A stretch of DNA of 35,450 bases from an uncultured Eubacteriales bacterium (GCA_902797145.1 CADBRR010000003.1:1-35450); one strand, 5' to 3'. Counted from the stretch's first letter, positions 15,483-24,781 are shown. Made by a program: numbers and translations. The notes: generated by a model not told the origin, from the sequence alone.

Positions 15483-16538
15483 TTATTTATCGAACACGAT
15501 TTTTTGCGTAAAAAGCCTTCCGTAATATTTTTGCGAACCGGCAGCATAAATCACGAAATTCTTTTCAAACTCGTCCATAAATGCAAGAGTTGATTCAAGA
15601 GTTCTAAACATATTATCTGATAAATCTGCATTATCAATATATATTATGAACTTGTACGGTTGAACGCTTATCTCATCAATAACATCAATTATATTTCCAA
15701 GATATTTCCCGTCAAAAACGACAACACGGGCATCTTTAATTTCGTTTGCAATAAGCGCAATCTGCCTGCTTTTTGCAAACGCATCATCGCCCAATAAAAG
15801 AACGTTCTCTATCTCGCCATCTTTTATGAACGAGTTTGCAAGCTCGTAAAGCCTTGCGTTCTCATCATCGTACATATAATCCGCTGAAACTCTGCCAAGT
15901 CTAAGCGGTTCAATGCCATCTTCACCATAGGAGAAAATTCTGTGCCTTATGAATTTGCCCGAACCACATTTATCGTATAATGCCCTTAACAGCTTTATGT
16001 TATCGCCCCAAGACTCATTGTTCATAAACGCAATATATGTATCGTTGAACACGGAATCGGTTGCATAATCGGTCAAAAACCGATTGGATTCATAATAATC
16101 TAACGATTGAAGGTCAGGAATTTCATAATCATCATCATTAAACCTTGAAAACCAGTAATCAATAACATCGTCATCAAAGAGGCACATCTGTGATAGAAAA
16201 TCCATATCACGCATCATAGCATCTTCGAGCGCACCGTCATTTTGAGCGATAAGCGCAGAGCGTGAGAAAATGTTATCGCTTTCGAGAAGCTCGAAAAGTA
16301 TGTAATCTTTCCACAAATTACCGGAATTTTTCCTTGATGGGGACTCTATGAGCATTTTGGTTAAACGGTGATATTGCTTTATAGCCTCATCTGAATTACC
16401 GTTTTCAATAACATCTGCAAGGCATCTAAATTCTTTGAGCGGACCGAAATCCAGCATATATGAAAATATGCACAGGCTCGATGAAATATCCTTAAAAGCC
16501 TTCGTAGTATAATCTTCAATATCTTTCTTGTAACTCAT
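15483..16538 (-). CDS. DUF815-like AAA+ protein with altered Walker motifs
   Basis: A 351-aa protein. Residues 75-120 (WKDYILFELLESDNIFSRSA, AMMRDMDFLSQM) and 208-345 resemble the DUF815 family of predicted AAA+ ATPases. The position equivalent to Walker A reads GDDAFAKS (250-257), keeping Gly, Lys and Ser but with Ala replacing the second Gly. The Walker B position reads FIIYIDNADL (Asp302, Asn303), with Asn where Asp/Glu is expected. It may bind nucleotide weakly or lack hydrolysis. It is third in an operon, 19 bases after an ABC permease, hinting at a regulatory role for that transporter. The assignment is by recalled family pattern. Confidence 0.7.
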   Translation of the reverse strand: MSYKKDIEDYTTKAFKDISSSLCIFSYMLDFGPLKEFRCLADVIENGNSDEAIKQYHRLTKMLIESPSRKNSGNLWKDYILFELLESDNIFSRSALIAQNDGALEDAMMRDMDFLSQMCLFDDDVIDYWFSRFNDDDYEIPDLQSLDYYESNRFLTDYATDSVFNDTYIAFMNNESWGDNIKLLRALYDKCGSGKFIRHRIFSYGEDGIEPLRLGRVSADYMYDDENARLYELANSFIKDGEIENVLLLGDDAFAKSRQIALIANEIKDARVVVFDGKYLGNIIDVIDEISVQPYKFIIYIDNADLSDNMFRTLESTLAFMDEFEKNFVIYAAGSQKYYGRLFTQKIVFDK

Positions 16539-16557
16539 ATAGTCTCCCTATGACAAA

Positions 16558-19500
16558 TTAGTGTTCCCTTGTAGATAAAATTTTTAGTACGTTTACCCTA
16601 TTCATAATTGAAACCGCAATCATACAGCCTACAGCATAGCATACAAAATATCCTAAAACTGCTATAATCTGCATACTTGTAAGCGTTCCGTATATTATTA
16701 TACCTATTATAACACCGAGTGCGCTTCCAATCAAGCACAATATCATCTGTTCAAAGAAAAACATTATAAATGTCTTTATCTTACCCGAACCGAGCGAACG
16801 CATAACTGCAAGCTCTGCCTTTCTCGTTCTCGTGAGCAGGTATGATGAAACAAATCCGATTATAACGGTCAGCGCATAAATTACAGGGCTTAACGTGTTC
16901 ATATAATCAACGTGCTTTGAAATGTTGTTTACGCTCGAAGCAAGACCTCCGTCATTTATCGCAATATAGCGAACCTGCCTTAAATCGCTGCTGTAACCCA
17001 ATTCGTCAAGCTTATCCTTGAACTTGTTAATCTCTCTATTGTCGTTGAGCTCGAACATAGCCGATGAATATGCAGGAACGAATACAGAATATTCAAATTC
17101 TTCACCGGTCCATTCATCTGTATGCTTCATTTTAACTTCAGCAGTTTCAAACCATTCTACATTGTAATTTGCATATTGTGACGACCAGCCTGCGGCATAT
17201 TGGAATAATCTATTACCTGTTGCAAGCGGAGCATAAATGTTCATATTTCCACTTTCGCTCTTATAGCTACCTGCAATCTTGATTCTAAAGAAATATTCTC
17301 CATATCCCTTGGGAATAATATCACTTCCCCTGCCTATCCAACTCGGCTGGAATTTAATAGAATCAAGCACTATTTCATCGCCGTAATTGAGTTCATATCT
17401 TCTCATAAGCAGGTCGGGAACAATACAGATGTTATCGTTTCCTAAAAACATCGACTCATCAAAACCATCTGCATACGTAACTTCAAGCGGAGCCCTGTTA
17501 AGCCTTTCGGGGTTATATTGCAGGCTGTCAATGAACATTATGTCGCTGAGCTTTGAATTTACAAGCGACTTTGTAATAACCTTTATTTCATCTCGTCCGG
17601 GATTAGCAAGTTCATTTAATTCATGGTCATAAACGTTAAATTCCGTTTCGTTATCGCCCTTATAAACACCCTTGTAAATATATTTGTAGCTCTTCATAAG
17701 GTGCGTTGCGCTAACAAATCCGCTTTCTTGTATATCATTAATGCTCGTTGCAGGTATACTCAACCCTGTTGTGAGCTTGCCCGAATAGTTAGTGAAATAA
17801 ATCATTACATTTGCATTTTTGTATATATCGTCAATCTGCTTTAAATACCCCGATTGAATGCCAAAGAACACTACCATAAACACAACAAGTACGAGCGATA
17901 CCATAGGCACAATAAAGCTCTTTGCACCGTTTCTCCATATCGAAATGAACGATTGACGGAAAGCCCTTGAAAGTGCTGTCATACGTTCTGAAAGCGTCAT
18001 ACGCTTTTCTCTGCCCTGAACAAGTATTTTCCTTGCGCTGATGAGCGAGAATATAATCGCAAGCGCTATAATGCTTAATGCAACATATGCCATAATCAAA
18101 ATCGGCGTTTCAAATCGTGGTGATTCAGGTTCAACAGTAGAACCGATATATAAATCGCTGTATCTTAAATCTGCACCGCCTTTTGAAAGCGCATTCTGAT
18201 AAACCATATCAGTTATTTCGTCAGATGTAAATATTCCAACTCCAAATCCAATGCAGGCAGAAATTACAGTAATAACGAGTACGCCTATAAGCAAATATCG
18301 CCTCGTTTCAGACTTTGTCGTACCGAGAATACGCATAGTCCTTACGCTCTGCTTCTGCTTAGCTATAAACATATATGCAAATAACACGAGTATTGCAACC
18401 GTGCTTAATGCACAAATCGCAGATATGAGAACTGCTGTTTCCCTCATCGAATTGAGCGTACCTGCAAGCTGGGCATAACCTCCGTCATAAACTGAAATTC
18501 GCATAGCTTCAGGAAGTTTATCCCTTATATGAGCAAAATACTCTTCAGCCGTTCCGTTTTTAAGTGTTATGTTTGCAATATTATATGAAATAACAGGATC
18601 AGTATCGTCCATCCATTCAGCTTTGGGGATATAAACATCAATTTCCTCTATCCTCGTTGACTTATATATTCCAACTATCTCGTATTCAGCTTCTTCTAAA
18701 TAGCCCGTCCCGTAAGTATAACTCTGTTCCATCATCGACCAGTACTCGCTGCCTTTGCGAAGCCTTAAAGTTATCTTGTCGCCAATACCAACTTTGAGCC
18801 TTTTTGCAACTGCATTGTTTATTATTACAGACTTTTTGCCGGAACTATATTCTTCTTGAGTAAACTCCCTGCCTTCTTGAATTATATAATCCTTATGCTC
18901 AAATTTAGAAACAGTATTGAGGTCGTTTACAGCGTAAACCCTCAATGAATTATTTACTTCTTCATATTCCTTTGCAGCCTTTTCAAATGACTCGTTAAAG
19001 TAAAAGTCTGATTGATGAGCTTTGTTTATAAGCTCTTCAGTATCGAGATGTCGAACATATTCGGGAAGATAATCGTTTCTATCAGCATCATGGCCCCAAT
19101 AATAACCCGATACAGCGAGTGTTTGATAAAATGTTTCATACCTATCGTCCTGTCCCCATGTAAACGGCTTTATAAAGAATGTCGGCGCACTCTTTGTATC
19201 GTTCATTTCACCATTTGCAATATATGTACAGTTATTTTCGAGGGTAAATGCGTAATTGCCATTCAAATGGTAAGGATCATCGCCTATATCAACCCTTGGT
19301 ACAAAAACCCTTATAACCATTCCTTTATCAAACTTCTTTGCGTTCTTATATGTATAAATAGGATTTATAACCTTTGCAAGTCCATAAAATACATAATCTT
19401 CATAGCCATTGTCGCAGAACTCAAGCCCCTGAGGAACAGCATTTTCATAATCGTATACAGTTACCATTTGGAACGCAAGAACGAGTTTATTTGCGTAAGG

Positions 19501-19860
19501 CGAATCAAGCTTATATTTGTCATTCGGAACAAAATCGTCAATTCTGCCCGAAAAAGCCTCGAACCTATCTATGTTTTCAACATATTCTTCATTTTCAAAC
19601 ACGGAATAGTCAAAGTCTTTCATCGCAATAGCGAAGTTAGGATCATACATACCTATTTCATCAGGATAGGTCGCGCCAACATATTCTATGTTTGCAATAG
19701 TTTTATATCTCTCGTCTGCCTCCTTGAGCGTTTGAACGGAACTTCCCCATATGCCGACCGATAAGCACATAAAGGCAGTAATAATTATTATCAGCATAGA
19801 AAAAAGTGTCGTTTTACCGGGCGTTCTCACTATGCTTTTTATACTGTTCTTGAAAATCAT
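16558..19860 (-). CDS. ABC transporter permease, FtsX/MacB type, two permease halves
   Basis: A 1100-aa protein. The start at ATG 19858-19860 is preferred (AAAGGAG upstream, 4 bases after the ATPase stop) over one 36 bases upstream inside that gene. It has two FtsX-like halves, each a single helix, a large extracellular domain and a three-helix bundle. Helices lie near residues 18-40, 480-510, 530-555, 600-625, 660-685, 975-1000, 1030-1055 and 1065-1090. The cytoplasmic motifs VRTMRILGTTKSETRR and LAVMRSLGSGKIKTF are typical of these permeases. The family moves lipids, peptides or lipoproteins, or works by mechanotransmission; the substrate here is unknown. Confidence 0.92.
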   Translation of the reverse strand: MIFKNSIKSIVRTPGKTTLFSMLIIIITAFMCLSVGIWGSSVQTLKEADERYKTIANIEYVGATYPDEIGMYDPNFAIAMKDFDYSVFENEEYVENIDRFEAFSGRIDDFVPNDKYKLDSPYANKLVLAFQMVTVYDYENAVPQGLEFCDNGYEDYVFYGLAKVINPIYTYKNAKKFDKGMVIRVFVPRVDIGDDPYHLNGNYAFTLENNCTYIANGEMNDTKSAPTFFIKPFTWGQDDRYETFYQTLAVSGYYWGHDADRNDYLPEYVRHLDTEELINKAHQSDFYFNESFEKAAKEYEEVNNSLRVYAVNDLNTVSKFEHKDYIIQEGREFTQEEYSSGKKSVIINNAVAKRLKVGIGDKITLRLRKGSEYWSMMEQSYTYGTGYLEEAEYEIVGIYKSTRIEEIDVYIPKAEWMDDTDPVISYNIANITLKNGTAEEYFAHIRDKLPEAMRISVYDGGYAQLAGTLNSMRETAVLISAICALSTVAILVLFAYMFIAKQKQSVRTMRILGTTKSETRRYLLIGVLVITVISACIGFGVGIFTSDEITDMVYQNALSKGGADLRYSDLYIGSTVEPESPRFETPILIMAYVALSIIALAIIFSLISARKILVQGREKRMTLSERMTALSRAFRQSFISIWRNGAKSFIVPMVSLVLVVFMVVFFGIQSGYLKQIDDIYKNANVMIYFTNYSGKLTTGLSIPATSINDIQESGFVSATHLMKSYKYIYKGVYKGDNETEFNVYDHELNELANPGRDEIKVITKSLVNSKLSDIMFIDSLQYNPERLNRAPLEVTYADGFDESMFLGNDNICIVPDLLMRRYELNYGDEIVLDSIKFQPSWIGRGSDIIPKGYGEYFFRIKIAGSYKSESGNMNIYAPLATGNRLFQYAAGWSSQYANYNVEWFETAEVKMKHTDEWTGEEFEYSVFVPAYSSAMFELNDNREINKFKDKLDELGYSSDLRQVRYIAINDGGLASSVNNISKHVDYMNTLSPVIYALTVIIGFVSSYLLTRTRKAELAVMRSLGSGKIKTFIMFFFEQMILCLIGSALGVIIGIIIYGTLTSMQIIAVLGYFVCYAVGCMIAVSIMNRVNVLKILSTREH

Positions 19861-19864
19861 ATAA

Positions 19865-20542
19865 TCATTGCTCCTTTTCGAGCGTAAGCACACCATCGCT
19901 CATTTTATAAACGACATCCGATTCATCTGCAATAGAATTATCATGAGTTACGATTATAACACAGTATTTTTTATCGTGCGCAAGCTCTTTCAATATTTTT
20001 ATAACGTTTCTGCCGTTTTCAGTATCGAGATTGCCTGTCGGTTCGTCAGCAAGGATTATTCTCGTGTTAGATGCAAGCGCCCTTGCAATGGCTACTCGCT
20101 GCTGTTCGCCACCGCTCATCATCGTAGGATAACGGTTGCGTATAGATTCGGGAAGACCTACGCTTTCAATCATATCCTCAGCCTGCTTGCGTGCATTTTT
20201 CGATTTTTCGCCATGCATTTCGATAGGATACATAACGTTTTCTACCGCTGTAAGCAAAGGCAAAAGATTAAAGCTCTGATAAATTACAGCAACATCATCA
20301 CGCCTATATCTGTCACGATTAAGCTTTGCTGTGCTTTCGCCATTGAATAGTACATCGCCCGTTGTCGGCAAATCAAGCCCTGCAAGCAATGAAAGCATAG
20401 TTGTTTTACCGCTTCCGCTCTTACCGATTATCGCATAAATCTTGCCTGTTTCAAAATCGCATGAAACATTCTTAAGCGCATATGTTATCTGATACCTGTT
20501 CCTGTAATTGTAGGAAACATTGTCAAGCGTTAGTATTCCCAT
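19865..20542 (-). CDS. ABC transporter ATP-binding protein (MacB/LolD family)
   Basis: A 225-aa nucleotide-binding protein. Walker A is GKSGSGKT (residues 40-47); then come the Q-loop ([12 protein letters not shown]), the signature [17 protein letters not shown] and Walker [13 protein letters not shown]. The H-loop is VIIVTHD. The insert [15 protein letters not shown] is typical of LolD/MacB-type ATPases that partner FtsX-like permeases. It is the first gene of the operon, with its own promoter 50 bases upstream and an AGGAGG ribosome binding site. Confidence 0.96.
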   Translation of the reverse strand: MGILTLDNVSYNYRNRYQITYALKNVSCDFETGKIYAIIGKSGSGKTTMLSLLAGLDLPTTGDVLFNGESTAKLNRDRYRRDDVAVIYQSFNLLPLLTAVENVMYPIEMHGEKSKNARKQAEDMIESVGLPESIRNRYPTMMSGGEQQRVAIARALASNTRIILADEPTGNLDTENGRNVIKILKELAHDKKYCVIIVTHDNSIADESDVVYKMSDGVLTLEKEQ

Positions 20543-20592
20543 AATCTATTATTCCTCCTGATAAAAGTTTCATTTTTAATTAGTTTAATTTA

Positions 20593-20621
20593 ATTCTACA
20601 AGTTAAACAATTTAAAGTCAA
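20593..20621 (-). promoter_or_regulatory. Promoter of the ABC transporter operon
   Basis: TTGACT (20616-20621), 17-bp spacer and TAGAAT (20593-20598) on the minus strand. Confidence 0.65.
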
Positions 20622-20656
20622 TAATTTGTGCATTTTGTTAAAACAAATTTTACATA

Positions 20657-21340
20657 TTATTCTTCCGGTATGTCGTTCGTCCCTAAAATCGTCACTATTA
20701 TAACATCACCGTCATCAACATAAACAACATTAAAAAGATATTTGTCAACTTTCTCCTTATCTGCATCAGGTTCTAAATATAATTCAACTGAGTTTTGCGC
20801 TATTGAAATTTTATAAGATTCTATTCCCATTGAATGTAAAGCCTTTTCGTTGTCAGCAATCTTCAAATACATTGCTTTTAGCTCCATATATGAATTTTCA
20901 CACGGGAAGAACGTCATATGTTTAACATCACAAATGTGCGCATATTCAAGTGAAGTCGCCCTGTTTTCTTCCGTATTTTCAACGAGCCCACACTTGATTT
21001 CATCGTTTTTTTCATCATATGTACAACCACCGAACCACGTGTAATCGTTCTTTGCCATAAGGTTTGTTATCTGCGCTGCCTGTTGCCTTTTTTTGCCAAT
21101 ATTTATTGAACTCATTTTTTCCGACCCGGAATTACCATCAGAACCATCATTTTTTATAAGCCATGAACCACCTACCGAAATCAACAATACAGCAATAACC
21201 GCACACGCAGCAACTATTCCATATCGCAATATATTCATATGAATTTTTGAGTTAGAATTATATTCTTCTGCTTCGCAAATCAAATCATCGCTTAAATCGC
21301 CAATTGCTTCCGATAACTTATCTTTTTTTGATTTGTTCAT
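20657..21340 (-). CDS. Putative membrane anti-sigma factor
   Basis: A 227-aa protein with a cytosolic N-terminus (about 1-36, KLSEAIGDLSDDLICEAEEY), one transmembrane helix (about 38-62, YGIVAACAVIAVLLISVGGS) and an extracytoplasmic domain. The topology and the four-base overlap with the upstream ECF sigma gene support an anti-sigma role. No zinc-finger HxxxCxxC motif is present, so it is not a ZAS-type anti-sigma. The extracellular part (about 95-227) is not recognised and may be a sensor domain. Confidence 0.7.
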   Translation of the reverse strand: MNKSKKDKLSEAIGDLSDDLICEAEEYNSNSKIHMNILRYGIVAACAVIAVLLISVGGSWLIKNDGSDGNSGSEKMSSINIGKKRQQAAQITNLMAKNDYTWFGGCTYDEKNDEIKCGLVENTEENRATSLEYAHICDVKHMTFFPCENSYMELKAMYLKIADNEKALHSMGIESYKISIAQNSVELYLEPDADKEKVDKYLFNVVYVDDGDVIIVTILGTNDIPEE

Positions 21341-21894
21341 ATAGTATAACCTCTTTCTTCAAGATATTTTTTAAGCCCATTGCGTAGCCTTACGAGCCTG
21401 ACCGATATGGTTTTTACACTTAAGCCAACCCTTTTACCAATCTCATCATAGCTATCTAAAAACCAATACCGCCTCACGAATATCACCCTGTTTTCCTTGC
21501 TTTGGAGTGATAAAAATTCCTCAATAATGTTTGTTAGTTCCTTTGATGAAATAATATGTTCAATGTTCGTTTCATCAGGTATAATTTCCGAAATTTCATC
21601 AAGCGATATTGAATAGTTGCTCTTGCGTTTTAATGCAGAATTGTTTTTGTATTTATTGAGTGAAATATTCCTTGCAATCCTGCACGCATAGGAAAAAAGA
21701 TTTTCAGGTCTTTCAGGCGGAATATTGTTCCATAACGCAAGATATGTATCAGATGCGCATTCTCCTGCATCTTCGTGCGAGCCTGTAATGTTGTACGCTA
21801 TAGACTCAAACAGCCTTCCATACTTGTTTTTTATCTCATTTATTCCTTCTTCGTCACGGTTAAACAGCAATTCTATTATAATTTCATCATGCAC
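21337..21894 (-). CDS. RNA polymerase sigma factor, sigma-70/ECF type
   Basis: A 185-aa protein. Region 2 includes YGRLFESIAYNITGSHEDAG, ECASDTYLALWNNIPPERP and FSYACRIARNISLNKYK. Region 4 (about 130-180) has the helix-turn-helix DSYDEIGKRVGLSVKTISVR and LVRLRNGLKKYLEERG. The middle segment is longer than in minimal ECF factors but contains no region 3. It should direct a small regulon, held in check by the membrane protein encoded next. The start at 21894 has a GAGGGAG site upstream. Confidence 0.93.
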   Translation of the reverse strand: MHDEIIIELLFNRDEEGINEIKNKYGRLFESIAYNITGSHEDAGECASDTYLALWNNIPPERPENLFSYACRIARNISLNKYKNNSALKRKSNYSISLDEISEIIPDETNIEHIISSKELTNIIEEFLSLQSKENRVIFVRRYWFLDSYDEIGKRVGLSVKTISVRLVRLRNGLKKYLEERGYTI

Positions 21895-21921
21895 AAAATC
21901 ACACTCCCTCTTTTCCCCTCA

Positions 21922-21960
21922 ATTATATACTACAAAATAAGTTAGGAAAACTACAAAATA
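21922..21960. repeat. Two 11-bp direct repeats in a divergent promoter region
   Basis: ACTACAAAATA occurs at 21929-21939 and 21950-21960, exactly 21 bases apart. A minus-strand TATAAT (21922-21927) sits beside the first copy, and the plus-strand -35 (21961) abuts the second. The arrangement suggests a shared regulator site. Confidence 0.55.
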
Positions 21961-21989
21961 TTGCAAAAAATAAAACTATGGCTTATAAT
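21961..21989 (+). promoter_or_regulatory. Promoter of the 22021-23587 gene pair
   Basis: TTGCAA (21961-21966), 17-bp spacer and TATAAT (21984-21989). A GAGGGG ribosome binding site follows before ATG 22021, giving a leader of about 25 bases. Confidence 0.75.
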
Positions 21990-22020
21990 TATATAAAATC
22001 AATATTGAGGGGATAAAATA

Positions 22021-22935
22021 ATGTTTGGTTTTAAAAAGAAAGATGAAGATAACGGTATAATAATCCTTAACAAAACAAGGCCTAATGAATGCGGCGGAAC
22101 CGATGCAACGCTCGATACGAAAGCTCCAACTCAGATTTTATCAAACGAAATGATATTGTTTAACGTAACATCAAAGTTAGGATTTATTATAAACGAACCG
22201 ATGAACAGATTTGATTTTATATCCGCTTTCGCAATACCGGCAAAAAGTGGTACATTCTTGTTTTTAGAAATAAGAGGCAACGAAAGTTTTCAAAAATGGG
22301 CACTAGTTAAAAATGATATATTTGCTGAACTCGCAGCGCTTGTAAATTCGCACGAAATCGCAAAGAACAATGGGCTTTGCGCTAAAACGCACGGACTTCC
22401 AGATAACTTTGGTGGAACAATAGATATAACATATGCAAGCGGGGAAAAGATTTATATAAGCGATAATCGTGCGCCGATAATAGGTATTGAAACAGCAAAC
22501 GAAATTTTAAAAATATTTACATCGGCTATGAACAATGAATGTGTAAGTTTGCCCGATATATCGACTTTAAAGCAAATTCGATTTTATGAATACACAAAGG
22601 AAGACGATTATTCGGAGGCTGTTTTAACAATATTAGATGATGGAACAGGCATAAATAAAAAGCGTGCGCAGTACGAAGATGCGCAAATTTTTGAAAGTGA
22701 ATCTCAAGTTGATAAAGAAACTATTGATGCAATAAAGAAAAATATATCAAACTGCGGTATGCTTGCGTGGGAAAATATCCCTGTATTGAGGAAAAAATCT
22801 TTTGGCAGTAGTAAGACCGAAACATTCATTTTTGACGGTGACATAGCTATCGAAATTACAGAGCATATTGATTTACCGTATCAGATAAGCAGAGGCTTTT
22901 TCAATATCGAGCTTGAATTGACGACAAAACATTGA
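22021..22935 (+). CDS. Hypothetical protein (304 aa)
   Basis: I do not recognise a family. There is no signal peptide or membrane helix. Residues 1-35 are polar and probably disordered, then an alpha/beta protein follows. One segment (GTIDITYASGEKIYISDNRA, about 141-160) looks like a beta-hairpin, and a helical stretch follows (NEILKIFTSAMNNE). The last 60 residues are again beta-rich. It has its own promoter, facing a sigma/anti-sigma pair, and is followed 13 bases later by another unknown gene, so the two likely form an operon. Confidence 0.8.
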   Translation: MFGFKKKDEDNGIIILNKTRPNECGGTDATLDTKAPTQILSNEMILFNVTSKLGFIINEPMNRFDFISAFAIPAKSGTFLFLEIRGNESFQKWALVKNDIFAELAALVNSHEIAKNNGLCAKTHGLPDNFGGTIDITYASGEKIYISDNRAPIIGIETANEILKIFTSAMNNECVSLPDISTLKQIRFYEYTKEDDYSEAVLTILDDGTGINKKRAQYEDAQIFESESQVDKETIDAIKKNISNCGMLAWENIPVLRKKSFGSSKTETFIFDGDIAIEITEHIDLPYQISRGFFNIELELTTKH

Positions 22936-22948
22936 AAGCAGGTGCAAT

Positions 22949-23587
22949 ATGTTATTTAAATCTAAATCAATAAGCGAACTTAACGGGGCATGGGAAGAAC
23001 CCGGAGTTATAGGGAGAAGAATAGAGATAGACTCGGATAAAATAGTCATTTTATGGAGGGGTTCGCCGGTGCTTGAAACAAAGTTCAGGTCTGTTAAAAG
23101 GGAAGATTATTCTACGCTTTATCTTCAGCAAAACGGGCTTCGTTATAAGAATGCTAATTATGAATATGCCCAAATTAAGGAAATTAAATTTATAAATGAT
23201 ACGCTTGAAATAAAGGAGCAGTTTCCAATTTCAGGCGAATCAAAAGCGACATTGAAAAAGACAAGCAATACCCGTTATGGAGATTACGATATAGACGATA
23301 GCATTTTAGAGGAAATAAAAGGCATATGGAAAAGCCAAGACGGTTATTTTGAAATTAAAATAAATAATGACGAACTTTCGTTAAATGGCAAAAAGACAAA
23401 TATCCACATTCTAAGATCAAGAAGTGAATATGAGCCTTCAAACCGCTATATAATTGCAGATGTCGATCCTTCGGTCGATGGTTTTCAGGGATTCACACGA
23501 TTTATATACGAAAATGGAATTTTATCAACAACAATGATAGTTTTAGATGCAGGGACTATTGAATATATATTTCAAAAAGTAAAATAA
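22949..23587 (+). CDS. Hypothetical beta-rich protein (212 aa)
   Basis: No family is recognised. It is mostly beta and may contain two related halves, each opening with a GxW motif: LNGAWEEPGVIGRRIEIDSD (about 10-29) and IKGIWKSQDGYFEIKINND (about 123-141). That pattern recalls lipocalin-like or small beta-barrel domains, but this is inference. No signal peptide or membrane helix is present. The start is behind CAGGTG, 13 bases after the upstream gene, and a strong terminator follows. Confidence 0.8.
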   Translation: MLFKSKSISELNGAWEEPGVIGRRIEIDSDKIVILWRGSPVLETKFRSVKREDYSTLYLQQNGLRYKNANYEYAQIKEIKFINDTLEIKEQFPISGESKATLKKTSNTRYGDYDIDDSILEEIKGIWKSQDGYFEIKINNDELSLNGKKTNIHILRSRSEYEPSNRYIIADVDPSVDGFQGFTRFIYENGILSTTMIVLDAGTIEYIFQKVK

Positions 23588-23595
23588 AACAAAAT

Positions 23596-23629
23596 TGCCT
23601 TGAATCGGTTCTTTGTCCGATTCAAGGCA
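23596..23629. terminator. Strong bidirectional terminator
   Basis: A perfect 13-bp stem (23596-23608 with 23617-23629, 8-nt loop) lies between convergent genes. It is followed by TTATTTATATT on plus and TTTTGTTTTATTTT on minus. Confidence 0.92.
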
Positions 23630-23638
23630 TTATTTATA

Positions 23639-24154
23639 TTATTTCAAGTTTTTTTCTGCCCATGAAGCTATTGTTTTTTCAGATTTTGCAGCATCAGCGC
23701 CATGAATTGCAAGACCTTCGCCTACTTGAGCGCCCTTGCAGTATTTTTTAAGCGCCTGCGGTGCGCCTGCAATACCGCTTCCCTCGTGCGTCATTACAGG
23801 AAAAACGTTCTTGCCTGTAAAATCGAGCTTTTCAAGCTGTGTGAATATAGCGCAAGGATATGTTCCCCACCAGCACGGACCTGCAACAACGATGTTATCA
23901 TATCCGCTTATGTCTGTTAAACATTCTTTGATTTCAGGTCTTGCGTTTTCACGAAGCTCTGCCTTTGCTTCCTCTATGCAGGTCATATAGCTTTTTGAAT
24001 ATTCCTTTACTGTTTCAACCTCGAATAAATCAGCGCCAACAGCATTCTTTATGTATTCTGCTACAATCTCAGTGTTTCCCTTTGAAAGATTTTTTAAACC
24101 ACCGTTTACGTAATTTTCACCCTCGCGTGAATAATAAATAACAAGATTCTTCAT
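23639..24154 (-). CDS. Flavodoxin-family protein
   Basis: A 171-aa FMN-binding protein. The N-terminal strand and phosphate loop are VIYYSREGENYVNGGLKNLS (about 4-23). A middle segment is YDNIVVAGPCWWGTYPCAIF, and the third loop region is VFPVMTHEGSGIAGAPQAL. The pattern fits Flavodoxin_4 proteins. It could supply electrons to a reductase or act as a flavodoxin-like oxidoreductase; partners are unknown. The ribosome binding site is TAGGAGGA, 12 bases after the TetR stop, so it is cotranscribed with the regulator. Confidence 0.9.
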   Translation of the reverse strand: MKNLVIYYSREGENYVNGGLKNLSKGNTEIVAEYIKNAVGADLFEVETVKEYSKSYMTCIEEAKAELRENARPEIKECLTDISGYDNIVVAGPCWWGTYPCAIFTQLEKLDFTGKNVFPVMTHEGSGIAGAPQALKKYCKGAQVGEGLAIHGADAAKSEKTIASWAEKNLK

Positions 24155-24165
24155 TGTTTTTCCTC

Positions 24166-24741
24166 CTATATAGATAATATTCCATGTATTCCGTCACACG
24201 TTAATTTGTCGGAAAGCTCGATAAGTTTGTCAACTTCCACTTGCTTTCCAGCCTCTACCCAGTGACGATATATATTTACATTTATTGAATTTATGTGTTC
24301 AATAAGAATGCCTCTTGTAAATTCATCAAGCTTTTGATACGCTTGCGATTTTGCCCACGTTTCTGATGTGACTCTATTTATCATCTTCTGCCTTATATAA
24401 TCATAACTTCCGCTTGAACAAGTTATTTTCTCATAAGCAAGCCCTTGAGAACAGGAATAGAGAAAGAACTCACGATTTACTTTTCTTATCTCATCGGGCA
24501 ACTTGAAATCCTTTATTTTTTCAATGTATGCTGATGAAATCTCCATTTGAAGCTCCGCAAGCAAATCATCAAGCGTTGGATAATAATGATAGAACGTCTT
24601 TTTGTTCACCCTTGCCATATCGCATAGTTCCTTGACCGTTATCTTCTCATAATCCTTTTCACATATGAGCTTTTCAAACGTTCCCTTTATGGCTTCTATC
24701 GTTTTTATTACCCTTAAATCCTCTTTTCCTGTCAATAACAT
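24166..24741 (-). CDS. TetR-family transcriptional regulator
   Basis: A 191-aa protein with an N-terminal TetR helix-turn-helix: KTIEAIKGTFEKLICEKDYE, ITVKELCDMARVNKKTFYHY, YPTLDDLLAEL (about 13-68). The C-terminal helical domain (about 70-191) would bind a ligand; its family resembles TetR_C domains of clostridial regulators. A perfect palindrome just downstream of its own promoter indicates autorepression. It probably also controls the flavodoxin behind it and perhaps the reductase genes ahead of it. Confidence 0.93.
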   Translation of the reverse strand: MLLTGKEDLRVIKTIEAIKGTFEKLICEKDYEKITVKELCDMARVNKKTFYHYYPTLDDLLAELQMEISSAYIEKIKDFKLPDEIRKVNREFFLYSCSQGLAYEKITCSSGSYDYIRQKMINRVTSETWAKSQAYQKLDEFTRGILIEHINSINVNIYRHWVEAGKQVEVDKLIELSDKLTCDGIHGILSI

Positions 24742-24767
24742 ATCAATTTATTCCTTTTTTGAATTAA

Positions 24768-24781
24768 GTAACTTGAGTTAC
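24768..24781. promoter_or_regulatory. Candidate TetR operator
   Basis: The perfect palindrome GTAACT-TG-AGTTAC starts at the base next to the -10 box of the tetR promoter. A single GTAACT half-site recurs at 26131-26136 upstream of the aldo/keto reductase gene. Confidence 0.7.

Noticed and set aside
19012-19764. 250-aa plus-strand ORF opposite the ABC permease
   Set aside because: Its composition (Ile, Tyr, Cys, Lys rich) is typical of antisense frames, and the permease on the other strand has clear family motifs.
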